Positions 24,645-33,070 are shown, counted from the first letter of the stretch. The stretch: DNA of 64,000 bases from CAYZED01 sp964477445 (GCA_964477445.1 CAYZED010000003.1:1-64000), one strand, 5' to 3'. Notes: a model not told the origin generated them from the sequence alone. Made by a program: numbers and translations.

Positions 24645-25352
24645 TTACAATATACGTTTTCTATAGTTGATACACAATCTACCATCTTTAATATTTACTA
24701 TTTTATTACATTTGTCAGCTACGTCTTTATCATGAGTTATTATTATTACCGTCTTTCCTTCATTGTTTAACTCCTTAAGTAGATTCATAATTTCATTAGT
24801 TGTAACCGAATCTAACGCTCCAGTTGGTTCATCTGCAAGAATAATTTCCGGATTATTTATTATTGCTCTCGCAATCGCAACCCTTTGCCTTTGCCCACCA
24901 GATAAATTGCAAACCAATTCATGATTTTTTTCTTCAATATGTAATTTCGATAATACTTTATTAATTCTTTCGTTTTTATCTTTTTTTGATAATTTCTTCT
25001 TAACGTACACAAGAGGTATTTCAATATTTTGAGCGACCGTGTACTTTTCGATTAATGCAAAGTCTTGAACTACAAAACCAAATGTACTATTTCTTAAAAG
25101 AGCTTTGCCTGACATTGATATTTCATTTATATTAACACCATTAAGGTTATATAATCCTTCTGTAGAATCATCTAGAAGACCTAAAATATTTAATAAAGTT
25201 GATTTTCCAGATCCCGATGGTCCCATTATAGCTACCATTTCACCTTTATATATATCAAAATCTACATTATTCAATGCGTTAACAGCGCCTTCGCCTTTAC
25301 CATATATTTTTTTTACGCCTTTTAATCGTATAACTGGTGCAGTACGGTTCAA
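24645..25352 (-). CDS. ABC transporter ATPase, MacB/LolD type
   Basis: The 235-residue protein is a complete ATPase: Walker A GPSGSGKST, Q-loop VVQDFALIEKYTVAQNIEIP, signature LSGGQRQRVAIARA, Walker B IILADEPTGALD, H-loop IITHD. It starts at TTG behind AAGGAGG, overlapping the stop of the upstream permease (TTGA). It energises the two FtsX-like permeases encoded just before it. Such three-part exporters in Bacillota often confer resistance to, or export, antimicrobial peptides. Confidence 0.92.
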   Translation of the reverse strand: MNRTAPVIRLKGVKKIYGKGEGAVNALNNVDFDIYKGEMVAIMGPSGSGKSTLLNILGLLDDSTEGLYNLNGVNINEISMSGKALLRNSTFGFVVQDFALIEKYTVAQNIEIPLVYVKKKLSKKDKNERINKVLSKLHIEEKNHELVCNLSGGQRQRVAIARAIINNPEIILADEPTGALDSVTTNEIMNLLKELNNEGKTVIIITHDKDVADKCNKIVNIKDGRLCINYRKRIL

Positions 25353-26638
25353 TTTTCACTCCTCCTTAATAATTGAGTAATCTTAATTGTTCTAATTTTT
25401 ATATAAGGAATTATCATTATACAAAATGTTACGCAACACGCGAGAAGCGCTGTGCAAAATATCCCTGTATTGATTTTATATACCAGTATTGTAGGTATTA
25501 AAGCCAAAGATAATAAAAATAATACATAAAACAAAATTCTTTGCATTATTGAATTAATTCTACCACCACAAATAATATGAATTGAAAATTCTTTTGTTTT
25601 GTAATTAAAATAATAATAAGGAAGTCCATTTGATAATTTAATAGTTTCTCTTTCAAATATTTTTCTAATGGTATCTTTTGTTTGTTTTTTTTTTANNNNN
25701 NNNNNTGAAAATTCTTTTGTTTTCTTTGAAACCATAGTTGAAAGATTCAATGCCATACTAGCAGAAGCAAACACTAAAATAATAATTGCAATGAAAATCT
25801 GATAAATCATTTTTCGTTCAAAATACCAAAGAAAATCATTTATACATTCTTGGATGACTAAATAACGAATCGAAAACAAGTTTAACTCACTAGACCGCTT
25901 TTCTATATTTTCAACTTCATTTCGATTATTAGTAAAGATAACCGTTGATCCTATTGCCATATCAATATTTCCAAAATCATTTATTAAGCTTAAGTTAAGT
26001 GGAATAATATATGAGTAATTTAAATCTATTGATCTACCGATGTCTGTAATTACAGGGAACGAGGCGTTATATTCAAGTATTCCTATTACCTTATATACTA
26101 CTTCTTTATGCGTAATATTATCTTGCTCATGATATATCTGCCCTAACTTGTACCTATCTTTCAAATTATATCCTACAATAATAGGTATAATCTTTGAGTT
26201 GTTAAGATAATCATTATCATTAAACATTAATCCTTCAATAACTTTAATATCATATACATCAAAGAACATTTTATTCGCCATTGTTTGCATTAAAGCATGA
26301 CCATTTATATTTTCTAATGAAGAATACTGATATATGGTATATTTTTCAATTTTTTTGTTGTTCATTATAAACCTATATAATTCCTTAGCCTTTGGTACTG
26401 AATTTTTCTCATCGGCAATTAGTTCATCAATTCTATTGTTTGACGTAGAGTCTTTATTGATATATGCATGCTTATTCTTCAACCTTTCAAGTTTTTGCAT
26501 ACCTTCATTAACTCTCATCACACTTATAAATGACGAATTGAACAGCAGGAAAACCACTATCATCTGTAATAAGAATAATATGCAAATACGCTTTGATGTC
26601 TTCATATCCAAAAATGCATATTTAATTTGTTCACGCAC
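25349..26638 (-). CDS. FtsX-like ABC permease, interrupted by an assembly gap
   Basis: The protein has an N-terminal helix (ICILFLLQMIVVFLLFNSSF), a long extracytoplasmic domain, then FtsX-domain helices (MIYQIFIAIIILVFASASMALNL and FYVLFLLSLALIPTILVYKI). A GTG at 26638 with AGGGG nine bases upstream is the best start; a TTG three codons earlier is too close to that site. A 10-N gap lies in the FtsX loop, and the motif KTKEFS appears on both sides of it, where one copy would be expected, so the join may be wrong. It pairs with the permease encoded at 26644-27738. Confidence 0.75.
   Translation of the reverse strand: MREQIKYAFLDMKTSKRICILFLLQMIVVFLLFNSSFISVMRVNEGMQKLERLKNKHAYINKDSTSNNRIDELIADEKNSVPKAKELYRFIMNNKKIEKYTIYQYSSLENINGHALMQTMANKMFFDVYDIKVIEGLMFNDNDYLNNSKIIPIIVGYNLKDRYKLGQIYHEQDNITHKEVVYKVIGILEYNASFPVITDIGRSIDLNYSYIIPLNLSLINDFGNIDMAIGSTVIFTNNRNEVENIEKRSSELNLFSIRYLVIQECINDFLWYFERKMIYQIFIAIIILVFASASMALNLSTMVSKKTKEFSXXXXKKKQTKDTIRKIFERETIKLSNGLPYYYFNYKTKEFSIHIICGGRINSIMQRILFYVLFLLSLALIPTILVYKINTGIFCTALLACCVTFCIMIIPYIKIRTIKITQLLRRSEN
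25583..25723. repeat. 18-bp direct repeat bracketing the permease assembly gap
   Basis: TGAAAATTCTTTTGTTTT occurs at 25583-25600 and at 25706-25723, the second copy starting exactly at the edge of the N run. Both encode KTKEFS. This suggests a repeat-induced assembly break or a local duplication. Confidence 0.7.
25696..25705. other. assembly gap (10 N)
   Basis: Ten N inside the FtsX-like permease gene. The real gap length is unknown. Confidence 0.95.
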
Positions 26639-26643
26639 ATTAA

Positions 26644-27738
26644 TCAACCCCTAACTTGCGAAATATTATTCTTGTAATAATCAATTAGCATAAATATTGA
26701 AGCGATTGTTCCTAACACGATCACTGCAACATACGACAATAGTAGTGTTATTATTGAGAACTTGAACTTCAAAAATATAACTAAATCAACTTCTGAAATT
26801 GCTAGCATTAGTAAGAATGCAAAAACGAAGCTTACCGTAACAATAAACAAAAAATCTACAAAAAGCATTATGCATATTTTTTTCAATGTCGCTCCTACAA
26901 GGCGTCTAACGAAGATTTCTGTCTTTCTATTTTCAATCCAATTTGAAGCAATATTAATAGAATTTAGCAACACTAAAATTGCTATCAATATAATTGGAAA
27001 TATTGTTATTCCTTGTGCTGATACTGTCTTCTGAAGCTTCTCGAAAAATGTATCATCTGTAGCAGACCTTGTTACTTTTATCGAACAAAAATTATCCAAT
27101 TTTCTTACTAATTCAGAAGTTTTCTTGCCCGCATCTAACTGAAAGTTCCCGAAAATATCGTTATCATAAAGCATGTTTTCACTTTTATTGTTATATGACA
27201 GATTATAATATGCTATGGCATCTTGATTTATAACGTTCGTACTACTTCTAAAAATACCAATCACTTCAAAATAGATCAAATCATGTTGATAGTATAATTT
27301 TCCACCTTTTTTTGAACATTTATTTATTAACTTCTCGCTGACTATAATCGACATCGTTCTGCCAACAAAATCATTTTGTGTAAACGTTCTTCCCCAAACA
27401 ATTTTTGGTGTGAATTTTTTTTTATTTGCATATACTCCAAATACTTTTGTTTCTGTCTCTTTAATCAGTAAAATGTCAGTATTCTGTTCTCTTAAATAGT
27501 TAATCAAGTCTATCAAAGATATCTTATTTAAAGATATTTTATCTCTAAATTCACCTATTGAGAAAGAGCAATAACTATTTGATAGTCCATTTGCTGGAAT
27601 TCCAACCATTTTATAAGCTTCCACGACGTTTGATAAGCACAAAGACATTAATAACCCGATGACCACTGATACCAAAATTAGTTGTATAGATTTCGACAAT
27701 AAATACTTAATAATTACACCTTCCCTTATGAATTTCAT
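26644..27738 (-). CDS. FtsX-like ABC permease
   Basis: The 364-residue protein has an N-terminal helix (QLILVSVVIGLLMSLCL), an extracytoplasmic domain (about 35-240) and three C-terminal helices of the FtsX type, with TEIFVRRLVGATLKKICI as the characteristic cytoplasmic loop between helices one and two. It overlaps the next permease gene. The ATG at 27738 has no visible ribosome site; a good site (AAGGTG) lies 8 codons in, ahead of an ATT codon, so the real start may be there. It follows the secreted-peptide gene by about 90 bp. Confidence 0.8.
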   Translation of the reverse strand: MKFIREGVIIKYLLSKSIQLILVSVVIGLLMSLCLSNVVEAYKMVGIPANGLSNSYCSFSIGEFRDKISLNKISLIDLINYLREQNTDILLIKETETKVFGVYANKKKFTPKIVWGRTFTQNDFVGRTMSIIVSEKLINKCSKKGGKLYYQHDLIYFEVIGIFRSSTNVINQDAIAYYNLSYNNKSENMLYDNDIFGNFQLDAGKKTSELVRKLDNFCSIKVTRSATDDTFFEKLQKTVSAQGITIFPIILIAILVLLNSINIASNWIENRKTEIFVRRLVGATLKKICIMLFVDFLFIVTVSFVFAFLLMLAISEVDLVIFLKFKFSIITLLLSYVAVIVLGTIASIFMLIDYYKNNISQVRG

Positions 27739-27826
27739 TAATCACTAACATATATCGAAGAAGTAGTAGCTTTTTTCACAAATATACGCTATCACTTCTT
27801 CGTATATCAAATTCTTCTATTAAAAC

Positions 27827-28213
27827 TTAAAAGTATATCCATCCATAAAAAAACATTGTTTTTGGTGCCCATGGATTCAATGTATCCCATGCATGCGATT
27901 CTACCCCATAATGACAATTGTCATTTACTGAAAGAGCCGTGTATGTATAGTCTCGATGTCCTGAAGTTGTTACACAAACTCCGTCTCTGGTGTAATTAAC
28001 ATATGCTTGCTTCACATGATTTCCAGCAGTTAGACTATAACCTGCATTAGTTGGTATAGTGTAAGATGCTGTAAATTCTGCAATGCCTGTATAATAGAGT
28101 TGAAATGTTTCTGTTGAGTAAGCCATATTTGTTGTTTGTGCATATACATCACCAATTATAAAAATAGATAAAACTAATGCCAAACAAAATAATCTGATAA
28201 TTTTCTTTTTCAT
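27827..28213 (-). CDS. secreted small protein, candidate bacteriocin-like precursor
   Basis: The 128-residue protein has a clear signal peptide (MKKKIIRLFCLALVLSIFII, cleavage after DVYA). The mature part of about 100 residues is strand-rich, with many Tyr, Thr and Trp, two Cys (DGVCV, DNCHY) and an aromatic end (FFYGWIYF). AGGAAGG precedes the ATG. It is the first gene after leader copy 1 and precedes an ABC exporter. Lactococcin-972-like proteins share the Tyr/His-rich secreted beta-sandwich character, but I cannot confirm homology. A secreted antimicrobial or effector protein is the best inference. Confidence 0.55.
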   Translation of the reverse strand: MKKKIIRLFCLALVLSIFIIGDVYAQTTNMAYSTETFQLYYTGIAEFTASYTIPTNAGYSLTAGNHVKQAYVNYTRDGVCVTTSGHRDYTYTALSVNDNCHYGVESHAWDTLNPWAPKTMFFYGWIYF

Positions 28214-28248
28214 ATTGTTCTTTCTTTCCTTCCTTTTTTCTCCCTTCT

Positions 28249-28463
28249 ACAAATCCTCTCGCCCAGGTGAAACTTAATTCCTCCGACTCAGCGATAAGTC
28301 GTACTTAATCTCGTCTCTTCTTATCCATAGAAGGACTATTATTTATATTAAGAAGCCGCCCCATCCCTCAACGCTGTCAAATCNNNNNNNNNNATTATGA
28401 AAATATAGAATCAGCTTTCTTAACCCAAAGCCATACTACCTTATTCTTCAATACTTTACAATA
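28249..28463 (-). promoter_or_regulatory. leader copy 1: conserved upstream element with promoter-proximal direct repeats
   Basis: This 215-bp stretch (including a gap) matches 32746-32950 closely. One block of about 54 bp near the gene has a single mismatch, a 36-bp block is identical, and a 26-bp distal block is shared. Read on the minus strand, the distal end carries TATTGTAAAGTATTGAAG, then GGGTTAAGAAAGC and AT-rich -10-like sequence, then about 180 bases of transcribed leader ending just before the secreted-protein gene. Blocks with CGACT / AGTCG pairing and GGGCGAGAGGATTTGT suggest a structured RNA. No known riboswitch class was recognised. Confidence 0.6.
28384..28393. other. assembly gap (10 N)
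   Basis: Ten N inside leader copy 1, at a point where the two leader copies are alike, so it is probably repeat-induced. Copy 2 suggests only a few bases are missing. Confidence 0.95.
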
Positions 28464-28489
28464 TAGGAGGGCGCGAAATGGCATTAAAA

Positions 28490-28512
28490 GGGCGCGAAAA
28501 GTTTTCACGCCC
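28490..28512 (-). terminator. Rho-independent terminator after the ABC ATPase gene
   Basis: On the minus strand GGGCGTGAAAA pairs with TTTTCGCGCCC and is followed by TTTTAAT, about 40 bp after the stop of the ATPase gene. GGGCGCGAAA is repeated at 28469-28478. Confidence 0.65.
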
Positions 28513-28550
28513 CAAGTATATTTGCATTCAGATCAGAAATTCGCCACTTT

Positions 28551-29186
28551 TTACAAACTCACTATCCGACTACATTCTCCCGCCACATGATGATCATGCG
28601 TCACTAGAACTATCGTCTTTCCGTCTTTGTTAATCGCCTTTAGTAATCCGATGACCATATCCCTATTTTCTTCATCCAATGATCCAGTCGGCTCATCTGC
28701 CAAAATTATTTTGCTAGGTTTTAACATAATTCTTGCCACAGCTACTCGCTGCTGCTCTCCACCACTTAATTCGTAAATTTTTCTTTTCTCAAAGCCCTCA
28801 AGCCCTACTTTTCCAAGTGCTGCTTTCATATTGTTTCTCTTTTCTTTCTTGTTCCCTGCTACATATTTTTGAGCCAAAGATAGATTATATTCCACTGTTT
28901 CATCATCCACCAATGCAAAATTCTGAAAAAGATAGCTTATCTTCTCACGAAGCATCTTGTTGGCTTTGCCCGTATTCGGCTTAATATTTTTCATTCCATC
29001 AATTACAATTTCACCTTCATCAAAATGTTCAAGTAAGCCCATAATATTTAAAATGGTACTTTTGCCTTTCCCGCTTACTCCCATAAGGGCTACAAACTCA
29101 CCCTCATTTATGTGAAGATTATATTTATCCAATATGGTCTTTCTGCCATAAGCTTTTGTTATATTGTTAAGCTGTATTATCGCCAT
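28551..29186 (-). CDS. ABC transporter ATPase, bacteriocin-export (lactococcin 972 group) type
   Basis: The 211-residue ATPase has Walker A GVSGKGKST (an unusual K in place of S), Q-loop LFQNFALVDDETVEYNL, signature LSGGEQQRVAVARI, Walker B IILADEPTGSLD and H-loop VTHDHHVA. Short ATPases with YLFQNFALVD are typical of the group encoded beside bacteriocin-associated membrane proteins. The ATG at 29186 is preferred, with AAGGAGG ahead; the site overlaps the end of the upstream membrane protein gene. It should power the 725-residue membrane partner. Confidence 0.85.
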   Translation of the reverse strand: MAIIQLNNITKAYGRKTILDKYNLHINEGEFVALMGVSGKGKSTILNIMGLLEHFDEGEIVIDGMKNIKPNTGKANKMLREKISYLFQNFALVDDETVEYNLSLAQKYVAGNKKEKRNNMKAALGKVGLEGFEKRKIYELSGGEQQRVAVARIMLKPSKIILADEPTGSLDEENRDMVIGLLKAINKDGKTIVLVTHDHHVAGECSRIVSL

Positions 29187-29190
29187 GTCT

Positions 29191-31368
29191 TCATCCTCCT
29201 TTTGTAACTTTAAGCACTTTTCTTTTTTCCACAAAATTCACTATAATTAGTGTTATAAAGATCTCCAATAACATAATTGCTGCAGAGCACTCTAGCAATT
29301 CTATTGGCTTTGATATATTCAAAACCAATGCCAAACAAAATGTAACAATCCAGCTAATCAAAATCAGAGATAAGTAACTTGAATACATATCAAATGCTTT
29401 GTATCCATGGAATTTTTGTATTGCCAATCTTAGTTTGTACTGTTCAAAATAACTTATAACGTTTTGAAAAATCATTAGAGTCGCTAACCCCAGTAAGACT
29501 AACAGAGTAAGCGAGATATATAACATTGCATCTTTGGCCTTTTTTACTTCCGCTGCAATTGAATCATATATCATAGTAATTTTGGGAATGTACTGATTTA
29601 TACCTATTTCTTTTAATTCGGGTCTAACCGATTCTTCAATATTATTCAAATCGCTAATTCTGATTTTGAATGGACTGGTTTGATAGTTAATTATTCTGTC
29701 ATAGTCTATTTCTATTCCGTTTCTCTCTGTTAGAACTTTTATAACAGGCTCATTAACAAAGTTCCCTTGCGCTGGGTTAATGGACATCGCCGCTGAGAAA
29801 AGCTTTTGTTTGTTTGCAATCCAAACTATTTCAATCTTTTTATTATTGTAGGCAATATCTAATATCGATTTACCTTCTTTGTCAAAATGTTTAGCACTAT
29901 ATTCTTTTTGCTTATTATAGTAAGTCCGAATCTCTTTTTCTTGATTCTTATACTTATCAGGCAAAAGCAAAACAATGTTACTATTATCTTCAGCGATTTT
30001 AACTTCATTCCCTTTAGTATCGTATACTGGAAACATTTTAAGATAATTCGGATTAACCATGACTAAATCTCTTTTATAGGATTTATCGATTGATTTAAGA
30101 TTAAACTCCCTAGTTTTTGGCTGAAAATCCGAAAAATCAGCAAGAATTCCGCCTTTTTCATTATAAGCAAGGTAAAGATTTTTTAATTTATAACGGTTCT
30201 CTGGTGCCATGAAACTTTTCATAATATCAAAATCTGTGATATTGGGCAAAATCGCATAGTTCTTAATCTTTTCCCATGGCCTTAAATTATCGCCAAATTG
30301 AGTCCTAAGAATTTCAAAATTAGAAAACATGCTAATAAGTGCTAATAAAACAAATAAAGACAGAATAACTTTTATAATTGAATTGAAAATAATAATAGCC
30401 AATGTAGGTCTTTTGTTCTTAAGCATGTTTGAAACCTTTATTCTATTGACATACAAATGTGGGATAAAAATAGATAGAAAAGTGCAAAAAATAAAAACCA
30501 CATTAAAGCTCAAGAGCCTCTTTATATATTCAAAATAATAATAATTATAATTTTTGAAAAACATTAAAGAGACAACGCATAAGACCAAAATAATGGAGAA
30601 TACCTCGATTCTTAAATATGGCAAAACGCTCTTCATTAAAATATCGCTAAACTTAAATCCATTCATCTTAAGTATTCCAATTTTTTTATACGAGTTCAAA
30701 ACATTATAAAAAATAAGTATCCCAATAAGGAGACACCCAATTAAAATGTATAAATATGAAATATTACCAAACCCCATACTACTTGAATAACCCTCAATTA
30801 TCGATACATTAAAGCCCGGGAACTGATTGATTTCTTTCACCATTTCCCCCAAATCTGATATGTTCTTTAACTGTATAGTGTATATCCCTTCTGTCAAACC
30901 ATCTTCTTTAACAAGTTCAAATATCGTTCTAATTTCAAAATCACATGACTTACCAAAAGTACTCAGTAGACCAACTTGATTTTTATTAGAAGTCATCTTC
31001 GTTGAAAGAAACTTCGTTGATTCCATGTCTTTTAGCTCAAGATACTTAGCGCTCTCAAGCTTAAAATTACTAAAATAACTATCGTCGCTTAAGTAAATGT
31101 ATTTTACAGGGGTAGCTTTTTCATAAAGATTCGAGACTCTTGAAACAAACAAATTTCCTTTATACTTGTCTAGTGATTTCTTCAAAATATCAAAAAGAGC
31201 TTCGTTCTTTGTTCCCAAGCTTGTTATTGAGATATTAATTTCTTTGCTATTTGAAGTTTTTTCAGAAAAGTTAATATTGCTAACTTGTTTTGCTTGCTCA
31301 GTAAAGTACACCGTGTATGCACTAACTACAGTAATAATTATAATAAGTGCTGTGATTATTTTTTTCAA
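29191..31368 (-). CDS. large bacteriocin-associated membrane protein (FtsX-like, putative immunity/export)
   Basis: The 725-residue protein has an N-terminal helix, an extracytoplasmic domain (about 30-200), three or four helices (about 205-360), a second extracytoplasmic domain (about 375-590) and three terminal helices (about 600-715). This matches the duplicated-FtsX bacteriocin-associated integral membrane proteins found next to lactococcin-972-group ATPases. It starts at TTG with AGGAG at correct spacing. The preceding 41-codon frame ends inside that ribosome site. With the ATPase it probably forms an exporter or a self-protection complex. Confidence 0.75.
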   Translation of the reverse strand: MKKIITALIIIITVVSAYTVYFTEQAKQVSNINFSEKTSNSKEINISITSLGTKNEALFDILKKSLDKYKGNLFVSRVSNLYEKATPVKYIYLSDDSYFSNFKLESAKYLELKDMESTKFLSTKMTSNKNQVGLLSTFGKSCDFEIRTIFELVKEDGLTEGIYTIQLKNISDLGEMVKEINQFPGFNVSIIEGYSSSMGFGNISYLYILIGCLLIGILIFYNVLNSYKKIGILKMNGFKFSDILMKSVLPYLRIEVFSIILVLCVVSLMFFKNYNYYYFEYIKRLLSFNVVFIFCTFLSIFIPHLYVNRIKVSNMLKNKRPTLAIIIFNSIIKVILSLFVLLALISMFSNFEILRTQFGDNLRPWEKIKNYAILPNITDFDIMKSFMAPENRYKLKNLYLAYNEKGGILADFSDFQPKTREFNLKSIDKSYKRDLVMVNPNYLKMFPVYDTKGNEVKIAEDNSNIVLLLPDKYKNQEKEIRTYYNKQKEYSAKHFDKEGKSILDIAYNNKKIEIVWIANKQKLFSAAMSINPAQGNFVNEPVIKVLTERNGIEIDYDRIINYQTSPFKIRISDLNNIEESVRPELKEIGINQYIPKITMIYDSIAAEVKKAKDAMLYISLTLLVLLGLATLMIFQNVISYFEQYKLRLAIQKFHGYKAFDMYSSYLSLILISWIVTFCLALVLNISKPIELLECSAAIMLLEIFITLIIVNFVEKRKVLKVTKGG

Positions 31369-31377
31369 AATGTTCTC

Positions 31378-31503
31378 CTAGTAAAAAGTATTTACTCCAT
31401 ATAAATTACTATATAACCAATACCATCCAACGACTGAGCTAACGTCGTGATTCCGTCGTGATTCCGTCGTGATTCCGTCGTGATTCCGTCGTGATTCCAA
31501 CAT
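31378..31503 (-). CDS. 41-residue ORF containing 11-bp tandem repeats
   Basis: The ATG-initiated frame runs through five 11-bp repeats and then encodes a strikingly aromatic tail (VVGWYWLYSNLYGVNTFY). It stops 9 bases before the TTG of the large membrane protein gene, so translation could be coupled. The ribosome site (AGAGT) is weak. Because 11 is not a multiple of three, repeat-number changes would shift the frame. It may be a leader peptide, a remnant of a bacteriocin gene, or chance. Confidence 0.3.
   Translation of the reverse strand: MLESRRNHDGITTESRRNHDVSSVVGWYWLYSNLYGVNTFY
31443..31497. repeat. five perfect tandem copies of an 11-bp unit
   Basis: CGTCGTGATTC is repeated five times without spacer in the upstream region of the bacteriocin-associated membrane protein gene. 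There is no spacer-repeat structure, so this is a microsatellite-like array, not a CRISPR. Confidence 0.95.
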
Positions 31504-31612
31504 TGAGTTACTCTATGTCATTTAGAAATTTTTTTTAGATTTAAATAACATAATGTGGAATCAACTTCATTTTCACTATTTAGTGTTGCTACTGAAACTT
31601 TATTTAATTAGG

Positions 31613-31641
31613 ATATTAAAGCAGGATAATAAACTTCTCAA
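31613..31641 (-). promoter_or_regulatory. sigma-A-type promoter for the large membrane protein/ATPase operon
   Basis: On the minus strand TTGAGA (-35) is followed by 17 bases and TAATAT (-10). It lies between a terminator and the repeat array, about 245 bp before the TTG start, giving a long leader. Alternative promoters in this AT-rich stretch cannot be excluded. Confidence 0.5.
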
Positions 31642-31744
31642 TTATCTGACTTTGCTTTATTTGATACTACATATTCAAATATTTTCATCTCAGAACTTAC
31701 ACCATATTATCATATTATTTGTAGCAAGTTACTCGCAAACTACC

Positions 31745-31787
31745 AAAAAGATGTTCGAAAATCGAATACTATCAATTCTCGAACATC
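31745..31787 (-). terminator. Rho-independent terminator after the small membrane protein gene
   Basis: GATGTTCGA / TCGAACATC stem with an imperfect inner stem, followed on the minus strand by five T. It separates the precursor/immunity transcript from the downstream membrane protein gene. Confidence 0.65.
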
Positions 31788-31810
31788 ACATTCTATTCAA
31801 TTTACGAGCT

Positions 31811-31999
31811 TTATGGAAGCCCCTTAAACGTAATAAAAAGCATAAAACCATACATAAATATAAAGTACAAAGCAAACAAAAAAATAAACAGTCTATTTAA
31901 TACTTTTGATTTGTAAATCCTATACATCAAAAACATACTCGATATAATTCCACCAAGAATCAAAGACAACCAGATAGCTGATGCTAAGCTAATTCTCAT
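31811..31999 (-). CDS. small two-span membrane protein, putative immunity protein
   Basis: The 62-residue protein has two hydrophobic helices (AIWLSLILGGIISSMFLMY and LFIFLFALYFIFMYGFMLFI) joined by a short basic loop. Its ATG overlaps the stop of the secreted protein gene (ATGA), so the two are translated together. Small basic two-helix proteins in this position are commonly immunity proteins for the adjacent bacteriocin; this is inference from position and topology. Confidence 0.6.
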   Translation of the reverse strand: MRISLASAIWLSLILGGIISSMFLMYRIYKSKVLNRLFIFLFALYFIFMYGFMLFITFKGLP

Positions 32000-32715
32000 A
32001 ACATTTGAAAATGATAATTAGCATCTTGCGAACAAATATAAGATGCTAATATGTAGCCAGCAGCTGCTACCAATCCACCTGCAGCCAGAAGTAATCCAAT
32101 TATTAATGATACAGTTACTGATCCGGCAGCTGCAATAGCACCTGCTACAGCTGAAACGATGGCAAAACCTGTCATTCCTCCAGCAATCACAAAATTACAA
32201 GCTGCTGAATCAACTGCATCTTTAAAACCTAAAAGTTGAGAATAGTTTGTTGAATTTTCAGATCTCTCTTTAAAACTACCTCCCGAAGTAATATACCACA
32301 TTGTATTAAAATCAACGACTATCGAATATCCTTGACCCCAGATATAATCTCCACCCTGTGCAATTAGTTGTGGAGTCGAGAGCGATTGTGCTATTGCTGT
32401 TTTTGATGGAATAGCACTTGAATCTGAATTAATCGTGAAATTTGTGTTTTTGTTTAAAATTGTATTTCCTTTTTTATCAATAGTATTCATCTTTATTATT
32501 TTTGAATTTTTATCCATTGAAATAATACTTGTATCTTCTTCACCTTCTACACGAATTGTTTTCGAATTACTTGATTCAGTTATTTTAACTGTATATGTCT
32601 TTCCGTCTACTACGTATGTCTCTTTTAACGTTGCTGCTTGACATGGGATAGATGCGAAAGCAATAGTGAAACACAGCAAAATTGCAATTATATTTTTTAC
32701 TTTTTGATAAGCCAT
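31996..32715 (-). CDS. secreted protein with Gly/Ala-rich hydrophobic C-terminus, candidate antimicrobial precursor
   Basis: The 239-residue protein has a signal peptide (IIAILLCFTIAFASIPCQAA), a strand-rich N-domain (TYVVDGKTYTVKITESSNSK) and a C-terminal stretch of two glycine/alanine-rich hydrophobic segments (GGMTGFAIVSAVAGAIAAAG and VSLIIGLLLAAGGLVAAAG) of the pore-forming bacteriocin type. The overall plan resembles geobacillin-26-like proteins, but I cannot confirm homology. AAGGAG precedes the ATG. It is the first gene after leader copy 2 and is translationally coupled to a putative immunity protein. Confidence 0.55.
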   Translation of the reverse strand: MAYQKVKNIIAILLCFTIAFASIPCQAATLKETYVVDGKTYTVKITESSNSKTIRVEGEEDTSIISMDKNSKIIKMNTIDKKGNTILNKNTNFTINSDSSAIPSKTAIAQSLSTPQLIAQGGDYIWGQGYSIVVDFNTMWYITSGGSFKERSENSTNYSQLLGFKDAVDSAACNFVIAGGMTGFAIVSAVAGAIAAAGSVTVSLIIGLLLAAGGLVAAAGYILASYICSQDANYHFQML

Positions 32716-32745
32716 TTCTAACGTTCTCCTTATTTTTCCCTCTCC

Positions 32746-32950
32746 ACAAATCCTCTCGCCCAGGTGAAACTCAATTCCTCCGACTCAGCGATAAGTCGGT
32801 CTCTATCTCGTTCCTTTTATTCATAGAAAGACTATTATTTAGATCAAGAAGCCTCTCCCATCTCTCTAAGCTGTCAATATATTATGAAAATATAGAATCA
32901 GCTTTCTTAACCCAAAATTACCTTACCTTATTCTTCAATACTTTACAATA
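32746..32950 (-). promoter_or_regulatory. leader copy 2: conserved upstream element of the second secreted-protein operon
   Basis: This is the undamaged 205-bp copy of the element also found at 28249-28463. On the minus strand it begins with the direct repeat GTATTG-N4-GTATTG, continues with TTAAGA-N18-CATAAT as a candidate promoter, and then runs about 140 bases of leader with a CGACT / AGTCG stem-loop and GGGCGAGAGGATTTGT. It ends 30 bp before the start of the secreted-protein gene. Direct repeats upstream of a -35 are the kind of site used by LytTR regulators such as AgrA, encoded 2 kb away. Confidence 0.6.
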
Positions 32951-32957
32951 CTTCTTA

Positions 32958-33016
32958 GCCGAAAGGCCCTTGAAATGAGCCGAAAAGTTTTCGGCTCATT
33001 TCAAGGGGCTTTCGGC
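32958..33016. repeat. long inverted repeat between leader 2 and agrB
   Basis: Arms of about 29 bp (GCCGAAAG...GAGCCGAAAA and its complement) separated by one or two bases form an almost perfect hairpin. The core CGAAAAGTTTTCG resembles the GAAAAGTTTTC core of the hairpin beside leader 1. There is no T run on either side. It may insulate the divergent agrB and leader promoters. Confidence 0.75.
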
Positions 33017-33070
33017 CAAATACTATTTACAAATTTATTTTATCTGTTATCTTAAATATGGGTGATGTAA

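Noticed and set aside
31443..31497. Possible CRISPR array
   Set aside because: The five 11-bp units are directly adjacent with no spacers, so this is a simple tandem repeat.
31553..31900. Open frame of 115 codons on the plus strand
   Set aside because: No ribosome site; it lies antisense across a terminator and the small immunity-like gene; composition is typical of random AT-rich sequence.
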